From Prionace glauca (Eukaryota > Chordata > Chondrichthyes > Carcharhiniformes > Carcharhinidae): 64,000 bases of DNA. The notes under the pieces are model-generated. The model was not told the origin of the DNA. It searched no databases and saw nothing but the letters and a program-made list of their open reading frames with translations. Made by a program: the position numbers and the translations under genes. Of the stretch, positions 22,157-32,284 are shown one piece after another (within the stretch, counting starts at the first letter, position 1; each line of letters opens with the position of its first letter). Location: assembly GCA_037974335.1 (NCBI GenBank), contig CM075761.1:14575549-14639548 (forward strand), written 5' to 3'.

Positions 22157-22606
22157 AAACCCGAAAAAAAACTACAACTCCCGGTAAGCGTCCTACTGAC
22201 GACTTCCGGTTTCTAACTAATTTAATAAAAAACCCGCCGAAACTCGCAACTTTAAAACTAAAAATAAAAGTTAAACAGTATAAACAGAATAATATACCTT
22301 CTTGCTGTCTCCTCTGATGCCCAAAAATCGCTGCCTCTCGACTCTGCTCGCCAGAAACAAAGAGGCCGATTCACGGAGGTAGGTGCTTATAAACCCGAAA
22401 AAAAAACTACAACTCCCGGTAAGTGTCGTAGTGACGACTTCCGGTTTCTAACTAATTTTTTAAAAAACCCGCCGAAACTCGCAATTTTAAAACTAAAAAT
22501 AAAAGTTAAACAGTATAAACAGAAAAATATACCTTCTTGCTGCCTCCTCTGATGCCCAAAAATCGCTGCCTCCCGACTCTGCTCGTCAGAAACAATGACG
22601 AGCAGA
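22157..22606 (-). repeat. tandem dimer of CR1-A 5'UTR monomers (period 234)
   Basis: Two copies of a 234-base unit start at 22157 and 22391 (AAACCCGAAAAAAAA..ACTACAACTCCCGG). On the minus strand the unit contains GGCAGCGATTTTTGG and CATCAGAGGAGGCAGCAA. The same two strings occur at 33300-33340, just before the ORF1 start of the plus-strand CR1-A, which identifies the unit as LINE 5'UTR. The second unit ends in a perfect hairpin (22578-22606). Confidence 0.85.
22578..22606. repeat. 11-bp perfect hairpin at the outer 5' end of the CR1-A 5'UTR
   Basis: TCTGCTCGTCA, 7-base loop, TGACGAGCAGA. It sits where the 5'UTR homology ends and the unclassified repeat begins. Confidence 0.85.
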
Positions 22607-23100
22607 TTACCCACATAAAACAAGAGGATACCCCAAAATCAGATATACTACCCACAAAGATGGTTTGGTTAAAACTGCAGGCTCGATTCTCTGAGTCCCT
22701 CTGGTCTGTCGTCACGAAGGTGAGTCTCGATGGCAGCTTCTTCCTTCCTTCCTTCTCTGGTCAGTCTTCCGAATGGTCAAGGGTCGCCTCCTTCACCGAG
22801 TCTTCGCTCCTGGTTTTCCTTTATCCACCTGCCTGCTTGCCTTTCCAGAAACGTCTCTGGCTTCCGGCCAATGAGGTCCCAGGAGGGGGTTCCAATACCC
22901 AGTGGGTTTCTTGATGTCTGCCTGACAGGACACCAGGGTCCACCCCAGGTGTCCATCTCCATGCTGCTGCTTACATGTGACCTGTTATCAGATTAAACCA
23001 ACTACAGGAACTCTTGGTGACAGGAAGTCTGGCCCAATCTGAGCTTCTAACAATAGGCCGGTGCATTTCAATGGGGTGCAATGATCTCCTGCTAAGTATC
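22607..23100. repeat. unclassified dispersed repeat
   Basis: The first 72 bases match 16722-16793. The remainder contains CTTCCTTCCTTCCTTC and moderate-complexity sequence up to about 23060, with no coding domain. Not assigned to a family. Confidence 0.5.
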
Positions 23101-23197
23101 AGTAGAGTGCAGGGGAGATTGATGAGTCAGGCCCAGACAGGTTTGTGTATTGTACAACTGGCCTGCCGGAGGTTTGACTGTGTTTGATTTTTAATAT

Positions 23198-24045
23198 GCC
23201 CGTTGACCCCCACTCTCTGCCTCCTATTTGACTCACCAATCCTCTTTCCACGCTAACACCCTACCCCCAACTCCAAGTCCCCTGACCTTCTGCAATAACC
23301 TCTTATGAGGTACTTTGTCCAACGCCTTCTGAAAATCCAAAAAGACCACATCCGGCTCTCCTCTATCCACCGCCCTAGATACATCCTCATAGAACTCCAA
23401 TAAATTTGTCAGACACGACTTCCCTTTAATGAAACCGTGCTGCGTCTGCTCTATCAAGCAATTCCCTTCAAGATGCCTCGCAATTTCCTCTTTAATGACG
23501 GATTCTAACATTTTATCTACCACAGACGTCGTTAAACTAACCGGCCTATAATTCCCTGCCTTTTGCCTGGCACCCTTCTTAAACAACGGCGTAACATTAG
23601 CGGTTTTCCAATCTTCCGGCACTTCCCTGGAATCCAGCGACGTCTGGAAAATAACCACCAATGCATCCACTATGACCTCCGCCATTTCTTTCAGAACCCT
23701 CGGATGCATTCCATCCGGTCCTGGGGACTTGTCCACAATCAGCCCCTCCAGTCTGTCGAGCACTGCCTCTCTAGTAACAGTAATGTCATTGAGACCCTCC
23801 AGTCCTACTACCTTTCCATCGCTAACACCCGGTCAATTATTCACGTCCTCCTCCGTGAAGACGGAAACAAAAAAGTTATTCAATACCTGAGCCATATCCC
23901 CATCCCCTACCACTAGGTCCCCTTTCTCATCCTCTAAAGGACCAACGTTCACCCTAGCCAGCCTCTTGCTATCCTTTTTTATATTAAGCGCTAGCCCAGC
24001 TTCATAGTTTCTCCTACCCTCCTTTATCAACTTCTTCAAAGAAAT
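23198..24045 (-). mobile_element. CR1-D-related LINE, internal RT fragment
   Basis: Frame 23233-23763 gives KSPGPDGMHPRVLKEM, VPEDWKTANVTPLFKKG, NYRPVSLTTSVVDKMLESV, QHGFIKGKSCLTNLLEF and FLDFQKALDKVPHKRL. Here the usual MDFSKAFD catalytic Asp box reads LDFQKALD. Upstream, 23833-24039 gives the KKLIKEGRRNYE linker. Both ends are truncated: the FADD box and 3'UTR are absent. Confidence 0.88.
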
Positions 24046-24159
24046 GGGTGATTTTCTGGTACAGCTCTGGTGTCACACAGAGTAAGAGTTCTCTCAACAT
24101 CAGGTCAGAGTCCAACCAGTTTATCTGATAGTAATATCAACGATATAGACGGCTGATAC

Positions 24160-24328
24160 CATGAGGGGGTTAGCCTATGAAGAAAGTCTAAATAGACTGG
24201 GTCTATACTCGTTGGAGTTTAGAAGGCTGAGGGGGGGATCTTATAGAGACATATCAGATAATGAAGGGGAAGGATAGGGTAGAGGTAGAGAGATTCTTCC
24301 CGCTTTGAAAGGATAGCAAGACTCGAGG
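24160..24328 (+). mobile_element. CR1-D-like LINE 3' piece
   Basis: GGTCTATACTCGTTGGAGTT, then AAGGCTGAG..GGGATCTTATAGAGAC, ATAATGAAGGGGAAGGATAGG and AGATTCTTCCCGCTTTGAAAG. These encode the SLEFRRLRG..DRVEVERFFPL region. It runs directly into the CCA minisatellite. Confidence 0.75.
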
Positions 24329-24655
24329 GCACCACCCCCACCACCCTCACCCCCACCGCCAATACCTCCAATACCACCACCCCCACCCTCACCACCACCA
24401 ACACCACCACCCTTATCCCCACTAGCCCCACCTCCATCACCACCAGCACCCTCACCACCATCACTACTACCCCCACCCATCACCACCACCCCCACCCTCA
24501 CCACCACCAACACCACCACCCCCACCACCACCACTAGCCCCACCTCCACCAACACCAGCACTCTCACCACCATCACCATCACCCCCACCCCACCACCACC
24601 AGCACCATTCCCACCTCCACCACTACCACCCCCACCACAACCGCCATTAACCCAG
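24329..24655. repeat. CCA/CCACCC-rich minisatellite
   Basis: Over 320 bases of CACCACCCCCACC-type units with irregular ACT and TCA variants. The Gly/Val-rich minus-strand frames (24219-24948) across it are low-complexity artefacts. Confidence 0.9.
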
Positions 24656-25129
24656 CAATTTATTTCGTTTTCCTTCCTGAGTTTATCCAGTTTCTCCATC
24701 AACTGGAACTCTGCTGTTCGGCTCATTATGGGAAATCCTTCCACATTATCCCCACCCACTGAGTAAAGTAGTTCCTCGTTAATTTCACTGCCACCTTTAT
24801 TATAGTCTTTGCTTCTCTTCCTGTTGACTCCACCCAAATGGAAATAAACCACTCTGTCTATCCTGCCACATTCGTTCATATCCTTAACATTCTCCATCCT
24901 CCAAACTCCACCTTGTCTTTCCTGGTGGGCAAAAGGCCGACAATTCAACGCTTGTTCTGATTGTTACAACTCTCGAACTGGTTCCATCCATGCTATGACA
25001 CGAGCGAACATTTGTGTGTGCTGATCTCTCACCCTGCATTTTCAGACATCCGGGATCACACAGGTAACTAAACACGCGTGGAATACCTTTAAATCAGGTT
25101 TATTCCCCCTATAATCCTTGAGTTAATGT
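24656..25129. other. no recognisable gene
   Basis: Open frames here extend from the minisatellite and have no domain. No repeat family recognised. Confidence 0.4.
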
Positions 25130-25275
25130 TGAGGCAAAAAAAAAATACTACGGGTGCTGGAATCTTAAACAAGAGAAGAAAAAATGGAAAATCGCAGCGG
25201 GTCTGACAGCATCTGCGGGGAGAGATCAGAGCCAGCATTTCGAATCTAGGTGACCCTTCATTAGAGCAAATGGGG
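25130..25275 (+). repeat. dispersed shark repeat (GCTGGAATCT..CTGACAGCATCTG type)
   Basis: The string GCTGGAATCTTAAACAAGAG..GTCTGACAGCATCTGCGGGGAGAG..GGTGACCCTTCATTAGAGC is a frequent cartilaginous-fish repeat as I remember it. Relics also occur near 61905-61990 and 51335. Its class is unknown to me. Confidence 0.55.
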
Positions 25276-25467
25276 AAATGTTTTTGAAACATGTTTATAC
25301 GTCACTAATCTATTTCCCCCCTTGAGGGGTGACATACACTCGGAACCAGATAAGAATGTGTTCATCATCTCCAAAACCCAAAGTTAAACCATAGGAACCG
25401 ATGAATCCCTCATTACCAATTACAAGCCAGGTTAAATGGATCATTTGATGGGTCATTATGTGCGTCA

Positions 25468-25835
25468 TAGAATATAGAACACTACAACACAAACAGGCCC
25501 TTCGGCCACAAGTAGTGCCGATCACATCCATACCTACCAAGCCATAGAACTACCTGTAACTCCCAATCCCATTAGATCCCATGTACTCATCCAGAAGTAT
25601 TTTAAAAGACCCCAGCGAGTTCGCCTCCACCACCACCGACGGCAGCCGATTCCACTCACTCACCACCCTGTGAGTGAAAAACTTACCCCTAACATCTCTT
25701 CTGTACTTGCTTCCCAACTTAATCCTGTGTCCTCTCGCAGTGACCATTTCAGCCCTGGGAATAAGCCTCCAAGAATTCACCCTATCTATTCCTCTCAACA
25801 TTTTATAAACCTCTATCAGTTCGCCTCTCAACTGT
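25468..25835 (-). mobile_element. CR1-C LINE 3' end
   Basis: Minus frame 25550-25831: MRGELIEVYKMLRGIDRVN, GKFFTHRVVSEWNRLPSVVVE, terminus DEYMGSNGIGSYR. 3' tail around 25468 with CAGGCCCTTCGGCC. Short 5'-truncated insertion. Confidence 0.9.
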
Positions 25836-25844
25836 CATTGAAGT

Positions 25845-26212
25845 TATTGGTGCGATGGCGGCTGTCCACCTTAAACTGGACCAGATGCTGGGCAACACGA
25901 CAGCTCAGTGACTATCACTGATTGCTGTGCAGACACATGGATTTGGGCCGGTGTCTGTGGGAGTTTGCGCATTCTCCCCGTGCATGCGTGGGTTTTCTCC
26001 GGGTGCTCCGGTTCCCTCCCACACCCCAAAGATGTGCTCTTAGGCTGATTGGTGTAACAAATTGTCCCTAAATTAGTCTTCCCTCAATGTGGAATGCCAT
26101 AAGCGTAGACAAGTGTCATGGGTGGAGGGGGGACTCATAATGTTAAAATGGCGGCGATGGCTCGTTGGGCCCAAGGGTCTGTTTCCCGGGCTGTTTTGTT
26201 CTTTCTTCTTTG
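25845..26212 (+). mobile_element. CR1-E-type 3'UTR (SINE-like module) only
   Basis: GACAGCTCAGTGACTATCAC, GGATTTGGGCCGGTGTCTG, GTGGGTTTTCTCCGGGTG, AAAATGGCGGCGATGGCTCG, TTGGGCCCAAGGG, and tail TTGTTCTTTCTTCTTTG. No ORF2 codons: an extreme 5' truncation within the 3'UTR. Confidence 0.85.
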
Positions 26213-27142
26213 ACTCGTAGAACAGGGATGCTGTGCACTCGTAATAATATCACTGGACATCTCCAGACAAATCCGTTCAGGATATAGAATCTAATTCGGA
26301 AGATGTTGGAACTAAAATTCAGCTAATAATGAAAATGGCTGAAATCGCAGTCCAAATAAACAAGTCTGAATTATAGAGGCCCCGAAACCATTATCGGTCG
26401 TCATAAAGAAACATTGCATATATTATTCTCATTTAGGGACTGAAACAGTCAATGTGCGCGCAGTCTGACCTTACCGACATATTATTCCAGACCTCCTAGA
26501 TAGTTTTTATTTCAGCCCATTGTACAAAAACCATAGAATAGAAATAGATCAGAAAGAATCGCCCAGCATTCAAAGAGGCAGCAAAAACAACAGTAGAAAA
26601 AAGTGCAAACTCAAAGAGGCCATTAGTAACATGGAGGCCTCTTCCAAAGTTAGAGCAAATGTATTCCCCGTCCCCGACTCTCATACCTGACCCCCACTCC
26701 CTCGTGGGAAAGCAAAAGCCTGGTATCGTCATACTCAGGGAATGATATCCGGCAGAGAAGATCCCAGACACTACCATCACCATACATAAGGTGGCGCTAT
26801 AGGAACATGCAGTGGTAACGGAGCTAGAATTGTGGAGTTATCCAGTGACTTCCAAAAATCTTCTCTGGACGACAAGGTGCCACTTGCCAACAACACATCC
26901 ATAGGTCCTGCTATTAACCTCATTCTGACCGCCTCAGTTCATGAATCAAAGCTCCTTCATGTTGAAATTCACTTGAGGAATGCACAGGCTGAGTTAAGGG
27001 CGCAAAATGCCCATTGCTGGGGGAATTCGGTGACTTAAACTTAAAGCTCGGTAACGCCACTGCTGGCCGGAGGTTAAATGACATAAACTCAGCTGGAATC
27101 CTGCTGCGGCTGCTGATGAGGAAAACAACAGGAAGGAAAATG
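26213..27142. other. no recognisable gene
   Basis: About 930 bases of unique-looking sequence. The longest frames (about 95 and 106 residues, minus) show no signature. Confidence 0.45.
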
Positions 27143-27480
27143 GGGCGGCACCATAGCACAGTGGGTGAGCACTGCTGCTTCACAGCTCCAGGGACTTGGG
27201 TTTTATGGCTGGCGTCACCGTCTGTGTGGAGTTTGCACATTCTCCTCGTTTCTGTGTGGGTTTCCCTCGGGTACTCTGGTTTCTTCCCACAAAGATGTGC
27301 GGGTTAGGTTGATCGGTCATGCTAAAAAATTGTTCCTTAATTTCCTGAGGTATGTAGGTGAGAGGGATTAGTCGTAAAATACGTAGGGATATGGGGGTAG
27401 GGCCTGGGTGAGATTGTATTCGGTGCAGACTCGATGGGCCGAAGGGCGCCTTTCTGCACTGTAGGGGGTCGATGATTCGA
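27143..27480 (+). mobile_element. HE1-type tRNA SINE
   Basis: Head GGCGGCACCATAGCACAGTG, diverged B box (GGGTTTTATGGC), core (GTGTGGAGTTTGCACATTC) and 3' end GACTCGATGGGCCGAAGGG..GCACTGTAGGG followed by a GATGATTC-type tail. Confidence 0.9.
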
Positions 27481-28042
27481 TGATGATGAAATTGTCCTCA
27501 ACAATCTATTTGTCGCAACTGCATCTACAAGTGAACGTGTAGGTAGGGGACACTAATATACAATGTGTGGAGACGGTGTCCCGTCTTTATGTTGCGTATA
27601 TTCCCTGTAGATGTTATTTCACGGTTTTACATACGATAGAAGTAAAGCAGTTGCTTTCTGGGAGCCCATGAGGCTCCGCGAACCTTCGGCAGCAGCAGAA
27701 TTAAACTTCATCAAAATTCAGAATCTCATCCCCAGGTCAACAGTTAATATCAAGCAGGGAAGACAACACTATTCAGATGTTCTGCACAGGCGGGATGATA
27801 GGGAGAGAGCCTTAAAATATAAAGTGTAACATCGGTCAGGTACAAAACAGGACGACTTGCGTGACACACAGCGAACCCAGCAGGCGATAGAGGGAGCTAA
27901 ATCATCCCATCGTGAGCAGATCACTTTCAACTGCTGCTCTGCCTTATTCAGTCGGGGACGGTCGTGCCAAATGCGACAGTTAACAGGTTAAGAGGTTCGA
28001 AAAATATCTGTGTTCATTGACCGGGGTGTGGGAGTGCGGTTA
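27481..28042. other. no recognisable gene
   Basis: Unique-looking sequence. The 72-residue plus frame at 27611 has no recognisable feature. Confidence 0.4.
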
Positions 28043-28126
28043 TAGAACATAGAACATTACAGCGCAGAACAGGCCCTTCGGCCCACGATGTTGCGCCGAC
28101 CAGTTACAAAACAATGACCCACCAGC

Positions 28127-30160
28127 CTAAACCAATCCCTTTTCATCCATAAACCTATCCACAGATCTTTTAAACGCCCCCAAACTAGGTGCATTTACAA
28201 CTGCAGCTGGCAGGGCATTCCAGTCCCTCACCACCCTCTGGGTAAAGAACCTACCCCTGACATCTGTCCTATAACTACCCCCCCTTAATTTAAAATCGTG
28301 CCCCCTCGTGCTAGCTTTCTCCATCCTAGGAAAAAGGCTATCACTATCTACCCTGTCTAAACCTCTAATCATCTTATATGTTTCAATGAGATCCCCTCTT
28401 AGCCGCCTTCTTTCCAGCGAAAACAACCCCAAATCTCTCAATCTCTCCTCATAGGATCTCCCCTCCAAACCAGGCAACATCCTGGTAAACCTCCTCTGCA
28501 CCCTCTCCAAAGCCTCCACATCCTTCCTGTAATGTGGGGACCAGAACTGCACACAGTACTCCAAGTGCGGCCGCACCAGAGATGTGTACAATTGCATCAT
28601 GACGCTGCGACTCCTAAATTCAATCCCCCTACCAATAAACGCCAAAACTCCGTATGCCTTCTTAACAACCTTATCCACTTGATTCCCAACTTTCAGGGAT
28701 CTATGTACACATACACCTAGATCCCTCTGCTCCTCCACACTATTCAAAGTCCTCCCGTTAGCCCTATACTCAACACATCTGTTATTCCTACCGAAATGAA
28801 TTACCTCACACTTCTCCACATTAAACTCCATCCGCCACCTCTCAGCCCAGCTCTGCAACCTTTCTAAGTCATCCTGCAAACTATGACACCCTTCCTCACA
28901 ATCTACCACACCTCCGACTTTGGTGTCATCAGCAAACTTACTAATCCACCCAACTATACCCTCATCCAGATCATTAATAAAAATTACAAACAGCAGTGGC
29001 CCCAAAACAGATCCCTGAGGCACACCACTTGTAACCGAACTCCATGACGAATATTTCCCATCAACCACCACTCTCTGTCTCCTATCTGCTAGCCAATTCC
29101 TGATCCAATTACCTAGATCACCCCCAATCCCATACATCTGCATTTTCTGCAGAAGCCTACCATGGTGAACCTTATCAAACGCCTTGCTAAAATCCATATA
29201 CACCACATCAACTGCCTTACCCCTATCCACCTCTTTGGTCACTTTCTCAAAGAACTCGATAAGGTTAGTAAGGCATGACCTACCCGCTACAAAACCATGC
29301 TGACTGTCTCTAATCAACTCATTACTTTCCAAATAACTATAAATCCTGTTTCTAATAATCCTTTCCAAAACCTTACCCACCACAGAAGTAAGACTCACCG
29401 GTCTATAATTCCCAGGGAAGTCCCTTCTCCCCTTCTTAAACAATGGGACAACATTTGCTGTCCTCCAATCTTCTGGTACTATACCAGAGACTAACGACGA
29501 CCTGAAGATCAGAGCCAGAGGCTCCGCAATCACCCCTCTTGCCTCCCAAAGAATCCTAGGGTAAATCCCATCTGGACCAGGGGACTTATCTATTTTCAAT
29601 CCCTCTAAAATATCCAGCACATCCCCCGTATCAACTGCAATACTATCTATTACACACCCCTGCACCCCAGTGTCCTCCTCAGCTGCATTCCTGTCCCCTT
29701 GCGTGAACACCGAAGAGAAATATTGGTTCAACGCCTCTCCAATCTCCTCCGGTTCCACACACAACTTCCCTCTACTGTCTGTAACTGGCCCTAATCTTGT
29801 CCTAACCAACCTTCTGTTCTTGACATACCTGTAAAACGCCTTAGGGTTCTCCTTAATCCTATCAGCCAAAATCATCTCATGCCCTATTTTAGCCCTTCTT
29901 AACTCCCTCTTCAACTCCCTCCTAGCCAATCTAAAACTTTCTAATGCACTACCTGAGCCCTCAAGCCTCATCCGAACATAAGCCTCCTTTTTCTTCCTAA
30001 CCAACGAATCAACTTTTTTTGGTGCACCACGGTTCCCTGGGCCTACCAAATCCTCCTTGCCTGACAGGGATATACTTATCACAGACCCGCAATAGCTGCT
30101 CCTTGAAAAATCTCCACATTTCGGATGTTCCCAGTCCCTATAATCTCCCATTCCAACCAA
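28127..30160 (-). CDS. CR1-A ORF2: linker, reverse transcriptase and C-terminal domain
   Basis: 677 residues without a stop, the longest coding stretch in the window. It contains the basic linker (RRELKRELRRAK), KSPGPDGIYPRILWEA, NYRPVSLTSVVGKVLERII, QHGFVAGRSCLTNLIEF, YMDFSKAFDKVHHGRL (catalytic Asp), [32 protein letters not shown] (catalytic Asp pair), QRDLGVCVHRSL and LVRPHLEYCVQFWSPHYRK. The Arg-rich FSLERRRLRGDL and FTQRVVRDWNALP follow, and it ends VDRFMDEKGLV. It catalyses target-primed reverse transcription of its own RNA. The catalytic motifs look intact, but the upstream endonuclease is split by an insertion. Confidence 0.95.
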   Translation of the reverse strand: MVGMGDYRDWEHPKCGDFSRSSYCGSVISISLSGKEDLVGPGNRGAPKKVDSLVRKKKEAYVRMRLEGSGSALESFRLARRELKRELRRAKIGHEMILADRIKENPKAFYRYVKNRRLVRTRLGPVTDSRGKLCVEPEEIGEALNQYFSSVFTQGDRNAAEEDTGVQGCVIDSIAVDTGDVLDILEGLKIDKSPGPDGIYPRILWEARGVIAEPLALIFRSSLVSGIVPEDWRTANVVPLFKKGRRDFPGNYRPVSLTSVVGKVLERIIRNRIYSYLESNELIRDSQHGFVAGRSCLTNLIEFFEKVTKEVDRGKAVDVVYMDFSKAFDKVHHGRLLQKMQMYGIGGDLGNWIRNWLADRRQRVVVDGKYSSWSSVTSGVPQGSVLGPLLFVIFINDLDEGIVGWISKFADDTKVGGVVDCEEGCHSLQDDLERLQSWAERWRMEFNVEKCEVIHFGRNNRCVEYRANGRTLNSVEEQRDLGVCVHRSLKVGNQVDKVVKKAYGVLAFIGRGIEFRSRSVMMQLYTSLVRPHLEYCVQFWSPHYRKDVEALERVQRRFTRMLPGLEGRSYEERLRDLGLFSLERRRLRGDLIETYKMIRGLDRVDSDSLFPRMEKASTRGHDFKLRGGSYRTDVRGRFFTQRVVRDWNALPAAVVNAPSLGAFKRSVDRFMDEKGLV

Positions 30161-30454
30161 TGCTTCCTAATTCTCTCCTAATAGCCTCATAATTACCCTT
30201 CCCCCAGCTGAAACTACTGACCCGAGGTTCATGCCTATCCCTTTCCATCACTAAGGTGAATGTAATCGAATTGTGATCACTATCCCCAAACTGTACACCA
30301 ACTTCCAAGTCTAGCACCTGGTCTGGCTCATTACCGAGCACCAAATCCAATATAGCCTCACCTCTCGTCGGCCTATCTACATACTGAGTCAAAAAACCTT
30401 CTTGCACACTTTGAACAAAAACTGACCCCTCTAACGAGCCAGAGCTGTAGCAAT

Positions 30455-30710
30455 TCTTCACTCAAAGGGTGGTGAATCTCTGGAATTCTCTGCCCGTTGA
30501 AGTGGTGGAGGCTGCCTCGCTAAATATTTTTAAGAAACGGGTTGATGGGTTTTTGATAAGAGAAGGGATTAAGGGTTATGGGGAGAGGGCGGGAAGGTGG
30601 AGCTGAGTCACGACAGATCAGCCATGATCTTATTGAATGGCGGGGCAGGCTCGAGGGGCCAGATGGCCTACTCCTGCTCCTATTTCTTATGTTCTTATGT
30701 TCTTAATTCC
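30455..30710 (+). mobile_element. CR1-D LINE 3' fragment nested in CR1-A
   Basis: CTTCACTCAAAGGGTGGTGA, NLWNSLPVEVVE codons, terminus FLIREGIKGYGERAG, ATTGAATGGCGGGGCAGGC, then TTCTTATGTTCTTATGTTC. The flanking CR1-A reads GCAATT before and AATTCCAATC after, giving an AATT(C) target duplication. Only the last 256 bases were inserted. Confidence 0.92.
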
Positions 30711-31262
30711 AATCTACATGAGTAAAGTTAAAGTCCCCCATAACAATTACCCTATTACTTTCACTCCTAACAAGGATCGTCTCCGCAATCCTTTCCTCAA
30801 CCTCTGTAGAACTTTTTGGAGGTCTATAAAAGACTCCCAACAGGGTGACCTCTCCTCTCCTATTTCTAATCTCCGCCCATACTACCTCAACAGACAAGTC
30901 CTCATCAAAGTTCCTCTCTGACACTGAGATACAGTCCTTGACCAATAATGCTACCCCACCCCCCCTTCTACCTCCTTGTCTACTCCGATTAAAGCATTTG
31001 TACCCCGGGACCTGCAACATCCATTCCTGACCCTGCTCTATCCAAGTCTCTGAAATGGCCACAACATCGAAGTCCCAGGTACTGGTCCACGCTGCAAGTT
31101 CATCCACCTTATTGCGAATACTCCTCGCATTAAAGTATACACATTTCAAACCACATTCCAAACCCTGTTCCGCCCTTCCCCGGCAATGCCGTGCATTGCA
31201 GTCCCCATCTACGCCCCCCTCACTTTCACCCCCTCTACTCAGGATCCCACCCCCCCTCTGAA

Positions 31263-32186
31263 TCAGTTTAAACCACTCCGCATAACCTTAACAAATTTAC
31301 CTCCCAGGATATTTGTTCCCCTTTGGTTCAGGTGAATCCCATCCCTCTGATAAAGGTCCCACCTTCCCCAGAACGAGCCCCAATTGTTCAAGTACTTAAA
31401 CCACTCCCTCCTGCACCATCCCCTCAGCCACGAGTTCAAGCTTTCCCTCCCTCTATTCCTCTCTAAACTATCCCGTGGCACAGCCAAGAGTCCAGAGATA
31501 ACCACTCTGTCTATCTTGGCCTTTAGCTTCCACCCCAACTCCATGAATCTCTGCTTAATGTCCCCTTCCCTTAGCCTTCCTATATCATGCGTCCCCACAT
31601 GAATAATAACTTGGGGTTGATCTCCCTCTCCCCTGAGAGTCTTGAATATCCTCTCTGAGACATCCTGGACCCCAGCCCCTGGTAGGCAACACACCAGCCC
31701 TGAGTTCCTATCATTATTACCGACTCTCCTATCCGTCCCTTTAACGGTGGAGTCCCCAATGACAAGACCTAATCTATGGCTACCCCTAACCACCTGAGCT
31801 TTTACAGTAGGCTCATCCCCAGAGACCTGCTCCCTTTGGCTATCCCCAGTTGATCCCTCCTCAACTGTAGCCTCCATGACCGAAAACCTATTTTGGAGGG
31901 GAACAGCCCCAGGGGATTTTCCCCCCACTTGCTTCTTACCCCTCCTCTTGGCAGTGACCCAAGACTGGTTTCTAGGAGTGACTAACTCCCTATAACTCCT
32001 ATCAATGTCCACCTCTGCATCCCGAATTTTGCGGAGCTCCTCTACTTCCACCTCCAACTCCTTTACACGCTCCTCCAGAAGCTGCATTCTAACGCAATTC
32101 CTACAAGTAAAATCCCCTGTAACACTACTGGAGTCCCTCACCACATACATCCCACAGGAGATGCAGCACACTGCCTGAACTGCCAT
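31263..32186 (-). CDS. CR1-A ORF1 with esterase-like domain, intact
   Basis: 307 residues starting MAVQAVCCISCGMYVVRD, so two CxxC-like pairs (CCISC, FTCRNC) precede the coiled coil (LLEERVKELEVEVEELRK). The SGNH-like blocks are GDSTVKGTDRRV, VGTHDIGRLREGD and DGIHLNQRGTN. It is separated from ORF2 by about 100 bases containing a C-run, as at 19.2 kb. Likely an RNA-binding chaperone-type ORF1 by analogy with the family; the esterase substrate is unknown. Confidence 0.93.
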   Translation of the reverse strand: MAVQAVCCISCGMYVVRDSSSVTGDFTCRNCVRMQLLEERVKELEVEVEELRKIRDAEVDIDRSYRELVTPRNQSWVTAKRRGKKQVGGKSPGAVPLQNRFSVMEATVEEGSTGDSQREQVSGDEPTVKAQVVRGSHRLGLVIGDSTVKGTDRRVGNNDRNSGLVCCLPGAGVQDVSERIFKTLRGEGDQPQVIIHVGTHDIGRLREGDIKQRFMELGWKLKAKIDRVVISGLLAVPRDSLERNRGRESLNSWLRGWCRREWFKYLNNWGSFWGRWDLYQRDGIHLNQRGTNILGGKFVKVMRSGLN

Positions 32187-32284
32187 CCCTGAAACAGTTA
32201 CCAGCAGAAAAAATAAAAATATTAAAAAGAAAACTTACCCACACTTATAATTTAGGTTAGAGGAGGTGGGAGGTTGGGATTCTC

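Larger units (their letters stand above)
17863..22606 (-). mobile_element. CR1-A LINE with ORF1 and 5'UTR, split by a CR1-B copy
   Basis: From 5' to 3' on the minus strand: tandem 5'UTR monomers (22606-22157), then, after a CR1-B insertion (20138-22156), ORF1 (20131-19244), ORF2 endonuclease (about 19141-18220) and the start of the reverse transcriptase (to 17863, in the DVLDI region). The rest of ORF2 and the 3'UTR are missing at this site. ORF2 has frameshifts near 18880 and 18220. Insertion between the 5'UTR and ORF1 explains why a promoter-like 5'UTR lies alone at 22.2-22.6 kb. Confidence 0.8.
28043..32260 (-). mobile_element. CR1-A LINE, nearly full length, with nested CR1-D fragment
   Basis: From the 3' end: AGAACATAGAACATT tail and CAGGCCCTTCGGCCC (28043-28085), reverse transcriptase and C-terminus (28127-30160), endonuclease (30138-30461 and 30711-31161) and ORF1 (31263-32186). 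The start of ORF1, MAVQAVCCISCGMYVV, is present. The last 60 bases or so beyond the ORF1 ATG do not match the monomer 5'UTR. A 256-base plus-strand CR1-D fragment (30455-30710) splits the endonuclease. Apart from that insert, one frameshift near 30150 is the main lesion, so the copy is young. Confidence 0.93.

Noticed and set aside
16560-23100. Possible long terminal repeat for the 16.56 and 22.6 kb shared repeat
   Set aside because: No TG..CA ends, primer-binding site or coding domain seen, so no LTR element is called.
24219-24948. Gly/Val-rich minus-strand open frames
   Set aside because: They read through the CCA minisatellite and have simple-repeat composition only.
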